Shown here: one piece after another, positions 1 to 7,393 of the stretch
Layout of the letters: each line of letters begins with the position of its first letter
Position numbering within the stretch: the stretch's first letter is position 1
NCBI GenBank assembly: GCA_016868095.1
Contig: VGHV01000047.1
Coordinates: forward strand, 1 to 11,458
DNA from: Betaproteobacteria bacterium
GTDB lineage: Bacteria > Pseudomonadota > Gammaproteobacteria > Burkholderiales > Burkholderiaceae_E
Reading direction: 5' to 3'
Length of the DNA: 11,458 bases
Notes under the pieces: generated by a model
What the model saw: the letters and a program-made list of their open reading frames with translations, nothing else
What the model was told of the DNA's origin: nothing
Database searches by the model: none
Program-made: the position numbers and the translations under genes

Positions 1-25
1 TTTCGAATCAAAAGGAAGACAACTG

Positions 26-1033
26 ATGGAAGCAATACGAAACACGCCGGCGAATTCAACACAGGATGCACAGCCGATTTCAGCGCATAAGGCACAGCCG
101 ATTTCACCCTCTAAGGCAAAGCCGATTTGGCGATCGATTCTTTTTGTACCTGCAAGCAGTCCTCGCTTTATAGAAAGTGCAACCCGGCAAGCTGCCGATG
201 TCTTACAAATCGATCTAGAAGATAGTGTTTCGCCCGCCGACAAGGCCTCTGCAAGGCTAGCGGTACCGAAAATCGCCCACGGGTTTACACAAGCTGGGAA
301 GGAGGTGATTGTTCGTGTCAATCGACCCTGGAGGCTGCTGCTGCGCGATTTGGAAGCTTCGGTCTGCGAGGCGGTTTCTGCGATCTCGCTCCCGAAGGTG
401 CCTGATGCGGGCTTTATCAAGTCAGTTGCTGAGGTATTGAGTGAGCTTGAGTTTGAGCGCGGTCTGGTTCAAGGCCACACAAGACTGATTGCGATGATTG
501 AGGATCCCGAAGGCTTGCATCATATGGATGCAATTGCTCAGTCTCACGAGCGCATGCTCGGATTGATTGTGGGAGCAGAGGATTTGGCCGTTTCAATGGG
601 TATGGCGGTCAATGAAGATTCGCTCTATACCCCGAATATCATGGCACTGATGGCAGCACGTCGCGCAGGACTGATCCCACTAGGATTCATCGGTAGTGTT
701 GCCGATTACAAAGATCAGAACGCGTTCCGCAAACGTATCGAACGTGCTCGGACGCTAGGCTTTGAGGGAGCATTTTGCGTTCACCCTTCACAGGTGGCGA
801 TTATTAACGAAGGGTTTGCGCCGCAGCCTGACGAAGTCGAACATGCTTCGGGCCTTGTTCAAGCCTTTGAAGAAGCCCAAGCCCAACGAAAAGCGGCCTT
901 CGCCTTCAAGGGCCGCATGGTGGATCTGCCGGTGGTCGAGCAAGCAAGAAGGCTGCTTGCCAAGCATGAAAAGCTCAAGCAGCTTGAAAGATCCAGGGCC
1001 GCTCAGTTTTCATCTTTTCCTGATAAGCCTTGA
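26..1033 (+). CDS. CitE-like lyase, HpcH/HpaI aldolase/citrate lyase beta family
   Basis: This 335-residue protein belongs to the CitE/citramalyl-CoA/malyl-CoA lyase family of Mg-dependent TIM-barrel enzymes, which cleave 3-hydroxyacyl-CoA thioesters (retro-Claisen). The family core starts at about residue 36 (RSILFVPASSPR) and continues with LQIDLEDSVSPADK (60-73), VRVN with R97, IED with metal-ligand candidate E159, GAEDLA with metal-ligand candidate D186, and FCVHPSQV (250-257) followed by NEGFAPQPDEV. The start is supported by AAGGA 9 bases upstream of the ATG. Residues 1-35 are an N-terminal extension built largely from an 8-residue tandem repeat, unusual for the family. The gene faces a catabolic operon and its last 59 bases overlap the end of the LeuD-like gene on the other strand. 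With the CoA-transferase at 7478 it could form an acid activation and cleavage pair, giving pyruvate or glyoxylate plus an acyl-CoA. The family is secure; the exact substrate (citramalyl-CoA, malyl-CoA or another) is inference. Confidence 0.9.
   Translation: MEAIRNTPANSTQDAQPISAHKAQPISPSKAKPIWRSILFVPASSPRFIESATRQAADVLQIDLEDSVSPADKASARLAVPKIAHGFTQAGKEVIVRVNRPWRLLLRDLEASVCEAVSAISLPKVPDAGFIKSVAEVLSELEFERGLVQGHTRLIAMIEDPEGLHHMDAIAQSHERMLGLIVGAEDLAVSMGMAVNEDSLYTPNIMALMAARRAGLIPLGFIGSVADYKDQNAFRKRIERARTLGFEGAFCVHPSQVAIINEGFAPQPDEVEHASGLVQAFEEAQAQRKAAFAFKGRMVDLPVVEQARRLLAKHEKLKQLERSRAAQFSSFPDKP
68..129 (+). repeat. 24-bp in-frame tandem repeat, about 2.6 copies
   Basis: Three head-to-tail units begin at 68, 92 and 116. 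Units one and two are 24 bases long and share the first 15 bases (GCACAGCCGATTTCA) and the final TAAG. Unit three is cut off after about 14 bases and starts GCAAAGCCGATTT. Being a multiple of three, the array encodes AQPISAHK, AQPISPSK and AKPIW in the N-terminal extension of the CitE-like protein. It probably arose by slippage or local duplication, and copy number may vary among strains. Confidence 0.85.
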
Positions 1034-1610
1034 TCCGCTCCCGCCGCGTGAGCGTGAGTTCGATTTCGTCAAGGCCTTCAAGCAGGGCTTTACGGATCGG
1101 GGCATCGATCGAAAATGATTTCTTGCTTCCATCGGGTAATTGCACTTGGTTGAGCACAAGATCCACGCTGAACGGGCCCTGATCGGCCATGGCTTGCATG
1201 GCTTGGATCTCGTCTGCGCTGAACTGTAGTACCAATAAACCGTTCTGAAAACAATTAGAACGAAAGATGTCGCCAAAACTTGAACCAATCAGACATCGCA
1301 CACCTAGCTCCTGGATCGCCCAGACAGCCATTTCTCGCGACGATCCACAGCCGAAGTTAGCGGCGGTGATCAGTATTTTCGCTTCACGAAATGGCTTTTG
1401 ATTCAGGATGAAGTCGGGGTTTTCCTCACCGTTGTTCCGATAGCGAAGGGGCTCGAAGGCCCATGGGCCGAGCTGGCCTCGGGGTAGTTGTGAGAGTCTT
1501 TCTATTCTTATAATGATATCGGTATCAAGATTGATGAGATCGATTGGCGCAGCAAGGCTTTCGAGCTTGGTAAAGGGCTTGCGTCGGAAATTTAGATCAC
1601 TAGGTACCAT
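975..1610 (-). CDS. LeuD-like hydro-lyase small subunit (aconitase superfamily swivel domain)
   Basis: This 211-residue protein is the small-subunit partner of the LeuC-like gene just upstream. Together they should form a heterodimeric [4Fe-4S] hydro-lyase of the isopropylmalate/citraconate/dimethylmaleate hydratase type. Family marks are NLDTDIII (27-34), NFGCGSSRE (85-93), GSSFGDIFRSNCFQNGLL (109-126) and the C-terminal RPWIFQAA. An open frame extends to 1799 but lies inside leuC. The ATG at 1610 fits family length and has AAGGAG 9 bases upstream, 20 bases after the leuC stop. Two sites differ from canonical LeuD as I know it: the usual SSREHA reads SSREMA (M94), and the usual IIPKQFL reads IIIRIERL. 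These suggest a paralogue with altered substrate preference rather than the leucine enzyme. It is the last gene of the leftward operon and its stop lies inside the convergent lyase gene. The family call is strong; the substrate is unknown. Confidence 0.9.
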   Translation of the reverse strand: MVPSDLNFRRKPFTKLESLAAPIDLINLDTDIIIRIERLSQLPRGQLGPWAFEPLRYRNNGEENPDFILNQKPFREAKILITAANFGCGSSREMAVWAIQELGVRCLIGSSFGDIFRSNCFQNGLLVLQFSADEIQAMQAMADQGPFSVDLVLNQVQLPDGSKKSFSIDAPIRKALLEGLDEIELTLTRRERIKAYQEKMKTERPWIFQAA

Positions 1611-1630
1611 TGATGAATACTCCTTGACGC

Positions 1631-3049
1631 TTAGGCAGCGATAACACCGGCAAGCGCACTTCGCACCGCTGTGTAAGGGCTTGCGAGATGGGTTCGTGCG
1701 CCAGGCCCCTGACGCCCGACAAAATTGCGGTTTGAGGTCGACACCGAGCGCTCTTTGGGCTTGAGTTGTTCTCCGTTGGCACCGACACAAAGCGAGCAAC
1801 CCGGCTCACGCCACTGGAAACCCGCATCTTTAAAGCGTCGGTCAAGCCCCTCGGCCTGGGCTTGTTGAGCCACTTCATAAGATCCCGGTACAACCCAAGC
1901 CTCAACCCGATTAGCAACCCGACCCGATCCAATGGCTTCGGCCGCTCGTCTGAGGTCAGATAATCGTCCGTTAGTGCACGAACCAATGAAGACTCGGTCA
2001 ATGGGAGTGCCCGCGATCGCTGCGCCTGCGCGAAGGCCCATATAGTCAAGCGCATCTTGTATGGCCTGAGCACGTGATGCGTCAGACACATGGGCGGGGT
2101 CAGGCATGCACCCATCGATCGCTATACATTGTTCTGGGGAGGTACCCCAGGTAATTTGTGGTCTGATATTTGCGATGTTGAGTGTTTCATACCGATCAAA
2201 ACGGGCCTGCTGATCTGAGCCAAGGCCCTGCCAGTGCTTGATGGCTTTATCCCAATGTGGACCCTTTGGCGAAAATGGTCGATTTTCTAGATATGAGAAG
2301 GTTGTATCGTCTGGAGCAATAAGACCTATGCGCGCCCCCCATTCTATCGACATATTACATAGCGTCATGCGTGCCTCCATGGGCATCGCTGCAACGACAT
2401 CACCCACATATTCAACAGCATAACCACTGCCTGCTGAGGCGCTGAGTTGGCCGATCAACCAGAGAATTAAGTCTTTAGCTTCAACCTCCGGGGCAAGATG
2501 GCCCTCAAAACGAAGCTGCATTTGTTTGGGCTTTTTCTGAACCAAACACTGCGTGGCCATAACGTGCACAATTTCACTGGCACCAATGCCAAAGGCCAGT
2601 GCGCCCATGGCGCCGTGGGTTGCGGTGTGGCTATCGCCACAGACAATCAGTGTGCCCGGCAGGCTCAAGCCAAGTTCTGGTCCAATCACATGGACGATCC
2701 CCTGGCCTGGCTTGCCGACATCGAAGAGTCGGATGCTTCGTTTGTTAGTGCCGATTCGCAGGCCATCGATGAGCTTGTTAGCCCAATCGTGTTCGCTGCC
2801 CTTTCTTCCCGGTGCAGACGAAACCACATGATCGGGAACCGCAAATGTGAGCTCGGGAGAGGCAATCTCGAGGCCACGCTTTTCGAGTTCGTAAAACGCG
2901 CCTGGCCCACCGAGATCATGAACCAAGTGGCGATCAACATGTAAAAGCGAGTAGCCGTCACCTAAGTCCTCCACGATATGATCGTTCCAAATACGATCAA
3001 TGATCGTTAGACCAGAGCGTTCGCCAGGTTGAGATTCGGATAGGTTCAT
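1631..3049 (-). CDS. LeuC-like hydro-lyase large subunit, [4Fe-4S] aconitase superfamily
   Basis: This 472-residue catalytic large subunit is related to isopropylmalate, citraconate and dimethylmaleate hydratases. The three cluster-ligand cysteines are in place: C358 in FIGSCTNGRL, and C418 and C421 in EPGCSLCVGANGEQL. Other family blocks are HLVHDLGGPGAF (41-52), VCGDSHTATHGAMGALAFGIGASE (136-159), ITWGTSPEQ (299-307), and KERSVSTSNRNFVGRQGPGARTHLASP near the C terminus. A longer frame opens at 3079, but the ATG at 3049 gives the normal family N terminus and makes an ATGA stop/start overlap with the upstream lyase gene, so translational coupling is likely; no strong ribosome binding site is visible. 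The LeuD-like subunit follows after 20 bases. With no leuA or leuB nearby and a transporter in the same operon, hydration of an imported unsaturated diacid is the better guess than leucine synthesis. Confidence 0.92.
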   Translation of the reverse strand: MNLSESQPGERSGLTIIDRIWNDHIVEDLGDGYSLLHVDRHLVHDLGGPGAFYELEKRGLEIASPELTFAVPDHVVSSAPGRKGSEHDWANKLIDGLRIGTNKRSIRLFDVGKPGQGIVHVIGPELGLSLPGTLIVCGDSHTATHGAMGALAFGIGASEIVHVMATQCLVQKKPKQMQLRFEGHLAPEVEAKDLILWLIGQLSASAGSGYAVEYVGDVVAAMPMEARMTLCNMSIEWGARIGLIAPDDTTFSYLENRPFSPKGPHWDKAIKHWQGLGSDQQARFDRYETLNIANIRPQITWGTSPEQCIAIDGCMPDPAHVSDASRAQAIQDALDYMGLRAGAAIAGTPIDRVFIGSCTNGRLSDLRRAAEAIGSGRVANRVEAWVVPGSYEVAQQAQAEGLDRRFKDAGFQWREPGCSLCVGANGEQLKPKERSVSTSNRNFVGRQGPGARTHLASPYTAVRSALAGVIAA

Positions 3050-3927
3050 GATTCTACAAATTGCTTCTCGAAAGCCCAAACCTCATCAAAACCCACGAGT
3101 TCGTGAAGTTGTGCCATGTTGTATGCGGCGACAGGCGACTGGCTCGTGCTTCCTGCACTGAGAAGGTGTTTGAAATTCGCTTCCACAGCGGCACAGGCAA
3201 CAGCCATGCCCGCTGAAGGATATATCGCCAGGTCAAAGCCGTAGCGAATCAAAGCTTCACGCTCAATTACTGGTGATTTGCCGCTTGGCACCATATTCGC
3301 GATGAGCCAGGCGTCGATGCTCGATCCGACACGTTCAAATTCCTCAGCCGATTCGGGTGCTTCAATAAATATAATGTCAGCACCTGCTTTTGCGAACGCC
3401 TTTCCACGAGTAATTGCTTCATCCAAACCAAGTCCTGTTCTTGCGTCGGTTCGAGCGATGATTAAGGTGTCATCGCGACGTCTTGCATCAACAGCTACTT
3501 CGATACGGCGCACAGCGTCCTTAAGGGGGACAACACGCCGATTAGGCGTATGGCCACACTTCTTCGGCATTTCCTGATCTTCAATTTGAATCGCTTGCAC
3601 ACCAGCAGCCTCGTAGCCTCGGATGGTATGCCTTATGTTGAGTAAGCCGCCAAAGCCAGTGTCTGCGTCGGCGATCAAGGGTTTTGATGAACCCTCTGCG
3701 ATACATCTTGCGCGGCTCACCATATCGGTGTAACTGACCAACCCCGCATCTGCCAGGCCTAGATAAGATCCTGAGATGCCGTAGCCTGTCATATACAAGG
3801 CCTCAAAAGGCAAACGATCGGCGATTCTTGTCGAAAACATATCGAACACACCAGGTGCGAGGATAAATCGACCCTCAAGCAATTTTCGTTTAAGGTCTCC
3901 CGGGGTCGCTGCGATGCCATGTGTCAT
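3046..3927 (-). CDS. Isocitrate lyase/PEP mutase superfamily lyase (2,3-dimethylmalate or 2-methylisocitrate lyase-like)
   Basis: This 293-residue TIM-barrel protein has the active-site layout of the ICL/PEP mutase superfamily. Metal-binding acids sit in ADADTGFGG (D87, D89) and IEDQE (E116, D117). The flexible loop reads KKCGH (122-126) with the catalytic cysteine C124, and IARTDA (157-162) follows. The CGH loop is the signature of C-C bond lyases such as isocitrate lyase, 2-methylisocitrate lyase and 2,3-dimethylmalate lyase, as opposed to the phosphomutases, so cleavage of a 2-hydroxy di- or tricarboxylate is expected, probably releasing pyruvate, succinate or a similar product. The start ATG directly follows the TAA of the upstream permease gene, with GGGAGA 6 bases before it. 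Its 3' end overlaps the LeuC-like start. Pairing with a LeuCD-like hydratase parallels dimethylmaleate hydratase plus dimethylmalate lyase of Eubacterium barkeri. Oxaloacetate hydrolase or decarboxylase relatives are alternatives. Confidence 0.88.
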   Translation of the reverse strand: MTHGIAATPGDLKRKLLEGRFILAPGVFDMFSTRIADRLPFEALYMTGYGISGSYLGLADAGLVSYTDMVSRARCIAEGSSKPLIADADTGFGGLLNIRHTIRGYEAAGVQAIQIEDQEMPKKCGHTPNRRVVPLKDAVRRIEVAVDARRRDDTLIIARTDARTGLGLDEAITRGKAFAKAGADIIFIEAPESAEEFERVGSSIDAWLIANMVPSGKSPVIEREALIRYGFDLAIYPSAGMAVACAAVEANFKHLLSAGSTSQSPVAAYNMAQLHELVGFDEVWAFEKQFVES

Positions 3928-4707
3928 TTAGTTTCTCCCTGCGTCGTGGCGATGATGAAGTCGTTGTTCCATGCTCAATAAACCGATGTTACTCACGCTT
4001 GCGACCACAAGCAGCAATAAGGCTAGCGCCATGATTGACAAGATGTCATTCAGTTCCATAGCTTTCAATAGCAAGTGACCGATACCCCGCTGCGAAGCAA
4101 ACATTTCGCCGATGAGTGTGCCAAGCAGGGTCAGCGAGAAGCCAATTCGAAAGCCTGAAACAATCTCGGGGACGCACGCAGGCCCCATGATGTATCTCGC
4201 CGTTTGCGCCGGGGTCAGTCGCATCGACTTCGCAGCCCGCAGCCAACTATGAGGTAAGTGCCTTACCGCATTCATTGTAAAAAGTATGACGGGGACAATA
4301 CCGTGTAAGGCGCCAAAGGCGATCTTCGCTGAGATACCTAATCCAAAAAGTAATAGAACAATTGGGTAGAGAGCTATCTTTGGGATCGAATAAAGCGCCA
4401 CGAGAATCGGCTCGCAGACTTCGCCACTTAGGCGATGAGCACCCAGTGCGATGCCAATCAACAGTCCACCAAACCAGGAAATCATGAGTGCTGCCACGAA
4501 TGCACGTAGTGTTTCCCAAGCGTGCTTGGCGAAGTCATCGCTTTGGATGATCGAAAGCAATTTAACCAAAGACGCTAAAGGCGAGGGCAGTACTGCATCG
4601 CCCCACAGGGCACTGCCAACAAACCAGGCGCCAAGCATGAGCGCAAGTAAGCCAATCCGGTCAATGAGTTGTTTTGATGAAGCGTTTTCCAAACTTGCAC
4701 CTTGCAT
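3928..4707 (-). CDS. ABC transporter permease, SsuC/TauC/NMT1-associated family (second permease)
   Basis: This 259-residue inner-membrane permease belongs to the nitrate/sulfonate/taurine-type importers. It has about six hydrophobic segments, for example near residues 17-37, 68-89, 100-123, 130-146, 187-205 and 223-243. The cytoplasmic EAA-type coupling loop that docks on the ATPase lies at about 158-185 (AAKSMRLTPAQTARYIMGP), with the conserved glycine before a PACVPEIVSG turn. The family pattern EPILVALYSIPKIALYPIVLLLFG is clear. The start overlaps the stop of the preceding permease gene by one base (TAATG), and its own TAA abuts the next ATG. It differs clearly in sequence from the other permease, which implies a heteromeric membrane domain. 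The transported compound is not readable from the permease. Confidence 0.92.
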   Translation of the reverse strand: MQGASLENASSKQLIDRIGLLALMLGAWFVGSALWGDAVLPSPLASLVKLLSIIQSDDFAKHAWETLRAFVAALMISWFGGLLIGIALGAHRLSGEVCEPILVALYSIPKIALYPIVLLLFGLGISAKIAFGALHGIVPVILFTMNAVRHLPHSWLRAAKSMRLTPAQTARYIMGPACVPEIVSGFRIGFSLTLLGTLIGEMFASQRGIGHLLLKAMELNDILSIMALALLLLVVASVSNIGLLSMEQRLHHRHDAGRN

Positions 4708-5459
4708 TAGCGACCGCCCCTGCGCTCATGAATCAGGCGCTCCCATCGATAAAGGCTGAGGTTAAGTCCGCCAACGCCGCCGATGAGTAGGAGCAAGAGG
4801 CCATACATGGTGGCGTTATCAAAGGCGTTGTAGGCGAAGGCAATGCGATAGCCGAAGCCAGCTCCGGCCAGGACGAATTCACCAGCGATGACCCCGATGA
4901 AGGCATAAACCACGGCAAGTTTTACGCCTGTGAACAAATAGGGGGCTGCAGCAGGCAATTGAATGTATCGCATGCGCTGCCATGCCGTTAGGTTCATGCT
5001 TTGACCAACGCGCATGAAGACTTTGGGAACTCGGCTTAGGCCATCGACTGTATTGATCGCCATCGCTATAAATGAAAAAACGAAGCCAATCGCAACTAAG
5101 GGCCAACGGTTAAGACCAAACATCACGATGAAAAGTGGATAAAACATAAACATCGGTATGGCGTAATAGCTGGCCAGGAAGGGATCTGCTGCCGACTTAA
5201 GCCTTGGGAAACGATATAAGAGCAGTCCAAGCAAAAACCCGGTGAACACAGAAATTACAAGTGCCGCGGCAACGGTTTGGAGGGTGAGAAGAAGGTCGGC
5301 ACTGTATTGGCCCGATGCAAGAAGGCTCACAGCGCCTTGGACCATTTTTGACGGGGCGATCACGGCGATAGGATCAATCCATCCGATGCGGCATGCAAAT
5401 TCGAGGGCAGCAACTGCGGTTGCGATGAGTGCGAGTCGATAAGTGGCGGCGCGACTCAT
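4707..5459 (-). CDS. ABC transporter permease, SsuC/TauC/NMT1-associated family (first permease)
   Basis: This 250-residue inner-membrane permease is of the same importer family as its downstream neighbour. Hydrophobic segments occur near residues 8-24, 58-82, 97-115, 118-137, 179-197 and 219-236. The EAA-type loop is at about 150-178 (RVGQSMNLTAWQRMRYIQLP and the AAAPYLFTG that follows). ADPFLASYYAIPMFMFYPLFIVMFG is the family's typical central block. The ATG at 5459 follows the ATPase stop by 40 bases. An in-frame TAA shortly before it rules out a longer start, and no clear ribosome binding site is visible. The gene ends in a TAATG overlap with the second permease. Together with the ATPase and binding protein it completes the importer; the ligand is likely a small organic anion, by inference from the enzymes downstream. 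Confidence 0.92.
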   Translation of the reverse strand: MSRAATYRLALIATAVAALEFACRIGWIDPIAVIAPSKMVQGAVSLLASGQYSADLLLTLQTVAAALVISVFTGFLLGLLLYRFPRLKSAADPFLASYYAIPMFMFYPLFIVMFGLNRWPLVAIGFVFSFIAMAINTVDGLSRVPKVFMRVGQSMNLTAWQRMRYIQLPAAAPYLFTGVKLAVVYAFIGVIAGEFVLAGAGFGYRIAFAYNAFDNATMYGLLLLLIGGVGGLNLSLYRWERLIHERRGGR

Positions 5460-5499
5460 GCTTTACGAATCACATTGACGTTGGGTCGATCGGAGTGGC

Positions 5500-6297
5500 T
5501 CATCGTGCAGGCATCGCCTTTAAGGACTCTGCTCGTAAACGCTCCCAGAGTCTTGCAGTAATTGCTCCAAATTTTGGATCTGAGACATTTCGACTGTCTC
5601 TGGATGCTGGCCAACCTGTCTCAATCATGTCAATGAATCGTCCTGGCCTTGCCGACATGACAGCGACGCGATCTGAAAGCATGGCGGCTTCATCCAAGGC
5701 ATGAGTGATAAGCAGAACGGTCGCTTTGGTATCTCGCCAAATACGCAATAACTCATCGCCCATCAGTAATCGGGTTTGTTGATCAAGCGCACCAAATGGT
5801 TCATCGAGCAGCAGCAGTCTTGGGCGCATGACGAGTGTGCGCGCGATACACAGCCTTTGGCGCATGCCGCCTGATAGTTGCGCTGGATAGCTCGAGGCAA
5901 AGGCCTCGAGACCGACCATCGCCAATGCCTCATCGACAAGTCGCTTAACCTCAGGCTCGGCAAATCCGTGTCTGCGAAGGCCAAAGCTCGCGTTGTCACG
6001 AACGGTCAGCCAGGGAAAACTCGAATCCTCTTGAAAGACAACGCCAACACCTTCTGGCACTTCCGACTTTAGTGAGCGTCCTTCAAACTGGACCTCACCA
6101 CTTGTTGCCGTGGCCAGACCTGCCAGCACATCCAGTAGTGTCGACTTGCCGCAACCCGAAGGACCCACCACCGAAAAAAATTCGCCCTTTCTCAGTGATA
6201 AATCAATCGGACCTAATGCGTGTACCGCTTGTTGTTTACCTATTGCTGGGTAAATTCGCTCAACAGCCTGTAGCGATGCAACAATGGCTTCGCTCAT
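5500..6297 (-). CDS. ABC transporter ATP-binding protein (SsuB/TauB/NrtD-like)
   Basis: This 265-residue cytoplasmic ATPase powers the importer encoded around it. All nucleotide-binding motifs are intact: Walker A GPSGCGKST (45-53), Q-loop glutamine Q89 in VVFQED, ABC signature LSGGMRQR (141-148), Walker B LLLLDEP with catalytic E166, D-loop ALD (170-172) and switch histidine H199 in ITHA. The FQEDSSFPWLTVRDN block and the compact C terminus without a regulatory domain fit the nitrate/sulfonate/taurine class. Its ATG overlaps the TGA of the binding-protein gene (ATGA), so translation is probably coupled. Function as an importer ATPase is near certain; substrate specificity lies with the binding protein. 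Confidence 0.95.
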   Translation of the reverse strand: MSEAIVASLQAVERIYPAIGKQQAVHALGPIDLSLRKGEFFSVVGPSGCGKSTLLDVLAGLATATSGEVQFEGRSLKSEVPEGVGVVFQEDSSFPWLTVRDNASFGLRRHGFAEPEVKRLVDEALAMVGLEAFASSYPAQLSGGMRQRLCIARTLVMRPRLLLLDEPFGALDQQTRLLMGDELLRIWRDTKATVLLITHALDEAAMLSDRVAVMSARPGRFIDMIETGWPASRDSRNVSDPKFGAITARLWERLRAESLKAMPAR

Positions 6298-7298
6298 TTT
6301 GCAGTGCGTAAATCCGCAGGCAATAAGCTATCGTTGATGACCTTACTCCAGTCAAAAGGCCCCTCTGGAATCGCTTTAACCAGCTGAAGGCCTCGTAGCA
6401 TGGTACCCATCCCTTCAAAATCAAAGCCCCCCGGGCTCCAATACTGACCTTTTACCTTAAGAATATTTTCAATGGCAGATTTTGCATGGACGGCCTCAAT
6501 CTTGTACTCCCTGGCAAGAATTTGCGCGGCTTCAGCCGGATTGCTTTGAATAAATTCGACGCCCTTGCGCCGAGCGGCAATGATGCCTTGAATAACTTTC
6601 GGGTTCTTTTTTAGAAAGTCGGTTTTTACGATACCCACCGTTTGAGTCACCCTTGGTGCGATGTCGGTCGACACCCATGCCAGTCGATAGTTAGCCTTCT
6701 CTTTGCTCCACACCGGCTCGGTCACATAAGTCATATCGACCAAGCCTTCGCGCAAAGCGGTCAAACCTGCCGAAATGGACCCGATCGCTTTACGTTCGAC
6801 TTTGCCGGTGAGCTTGTTCGCCTCAAGCATCATGGTCGTAATCATGTCAGTCACCGACCGAGGACTCGAATAACCTAACTTTTTTCCAGCGAGATCAGCA
6901 AATGTTTTGATCGTTTGATCATTGTTGCGAGTAATCCAAACCTGGTCGGCGACTGAGGCAACGCCGGCATGGACAATGCTGAGTTCAACGCCTTGCTGAA
7001 TGGCGGCAATGGCAGCAGGTACGGCAACTTCGCCGTAGGGAATGTCCGATGCCAGTGCATTTCGGATTGTTGTGCCTCCTCCCGCTGAAGTAATAAAGCC
7101 ACTCACATCAAGGCCTGCCATCTCTTTGAACCAACCCTTATCCTTGGCAACTGCAAAGGGCACGCCATACATGCCCTGACCAAAGTGAGTAACTGTCAGA
7201 TCGATGGCAAAGGCAAGCGTGCTATGCGCAAAGCAGGTCGCACCCGCAGACCATGCGATCGTATGTTTCAAAAATTGCCGACGGGATGATGCTTGCAT
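6294..7298 (-). CDS. ABC transporter substrate-binding protein, NMT1/SsuA/TauA-like, Tat signal
   Basis: This 334-residue periplasmic binding protein is the first gene of the leftward operon. The N terminus carries a twin-arginine export signal (SSRRQFLK, residues 4-11), a hydrophobic stretch, and a likely cleavage site after AFA at residue 31, so it is probably exported folded by Tat. The mature part has the NMT1/taurine fold pattern: GVPFAVAKDKGWFKE (45-59) near the start, then GGGTTIRNALAS and ADLAGKKLGYSSPRS. It should capture the ligand and deliver it to the two permeases. AGGAG lies 8 bases before the ATG. Family members bind sulfonates, pyrimidines, nitrate-like anions or aromatic and aliphatic acids, so the ligand is open; linkage to a hydratase and lyases favours an organic acid. 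Confidence 0.92.
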   Translation of the reverse strand: MQASSRRQFLKHTIAWSAGATCFAHSTLAFAIDLTVTHFGQGMYGVPFAVAKDKGWFKEMAGLDVSGFITSAGGGTTIRNALASDIPYGEVAVPAAIAAIQQGVELSIVHAGVASVADQVWITRNNDQTIKTFADLAGKKLGYSSPRSVTDMITTMMLEANKLTGKVERKAIGSISAGLTALREGLVDMTYVTEPVWSKEKANYRLAWVSTDIAPRVTQTVGIVKTDFLKKNPKVIQGIIAARRKGVEFIQSNPAEAAQILAREYKIEAVHAKSAIENILKVKGQYWSPGGFDFEGMGTMLRGLQLVKAIPEGPFDWSKVINDSLLPADLRTAK

Positions 7299-7393
7299 GG
7301 GCTTGGCTCCTGAAGTTAGTGGTTTACGATGAAAGCGCAGCGTCTTTACGGCCCAATCAATGCGTCTTGTGGGATGCTTCGCATCGTAGCCTG

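Noticed and set aside
940..960. GCAAGCA / TGCTTGC hairpin 15 bases beyond the leuD-like stop
   Set aside because: A 7-base stem without a T-run on either strand, inside coding sequence; not a credible intrinsic terminator.
1611..1799. Longer N terminus for the LeuD-like protein
   Set aside because: The extra 63 residues overlap the end of leuC, match no family sequence, and the ATG at 1610 has a good ribosome binding site.
1600..2115. A 171-codon minus-strand open frame overlapping the LeuC-like gene
   Set aside because: The LeuC frame contains all cluster cysteines and family motifs across the same bases; this frame is out of phase and resembles nothing known.
975..3049. LeuCD as the leucine biosynthesis isopropylmalate dehydratase
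   Set aside because: No leuA or leuB adjoins it, the operon is transport and lyase centred, and LeuD motif residues deviate; still not excluded without the rest of the genome.
3050..3079. Ten-residue longer start for the LeuC-like protein
   Set aside because: The added residues are read out of frame inside the upstream lyase gene, whereas the ATG at 3049 gives a typical ATGA coupling and normal length.
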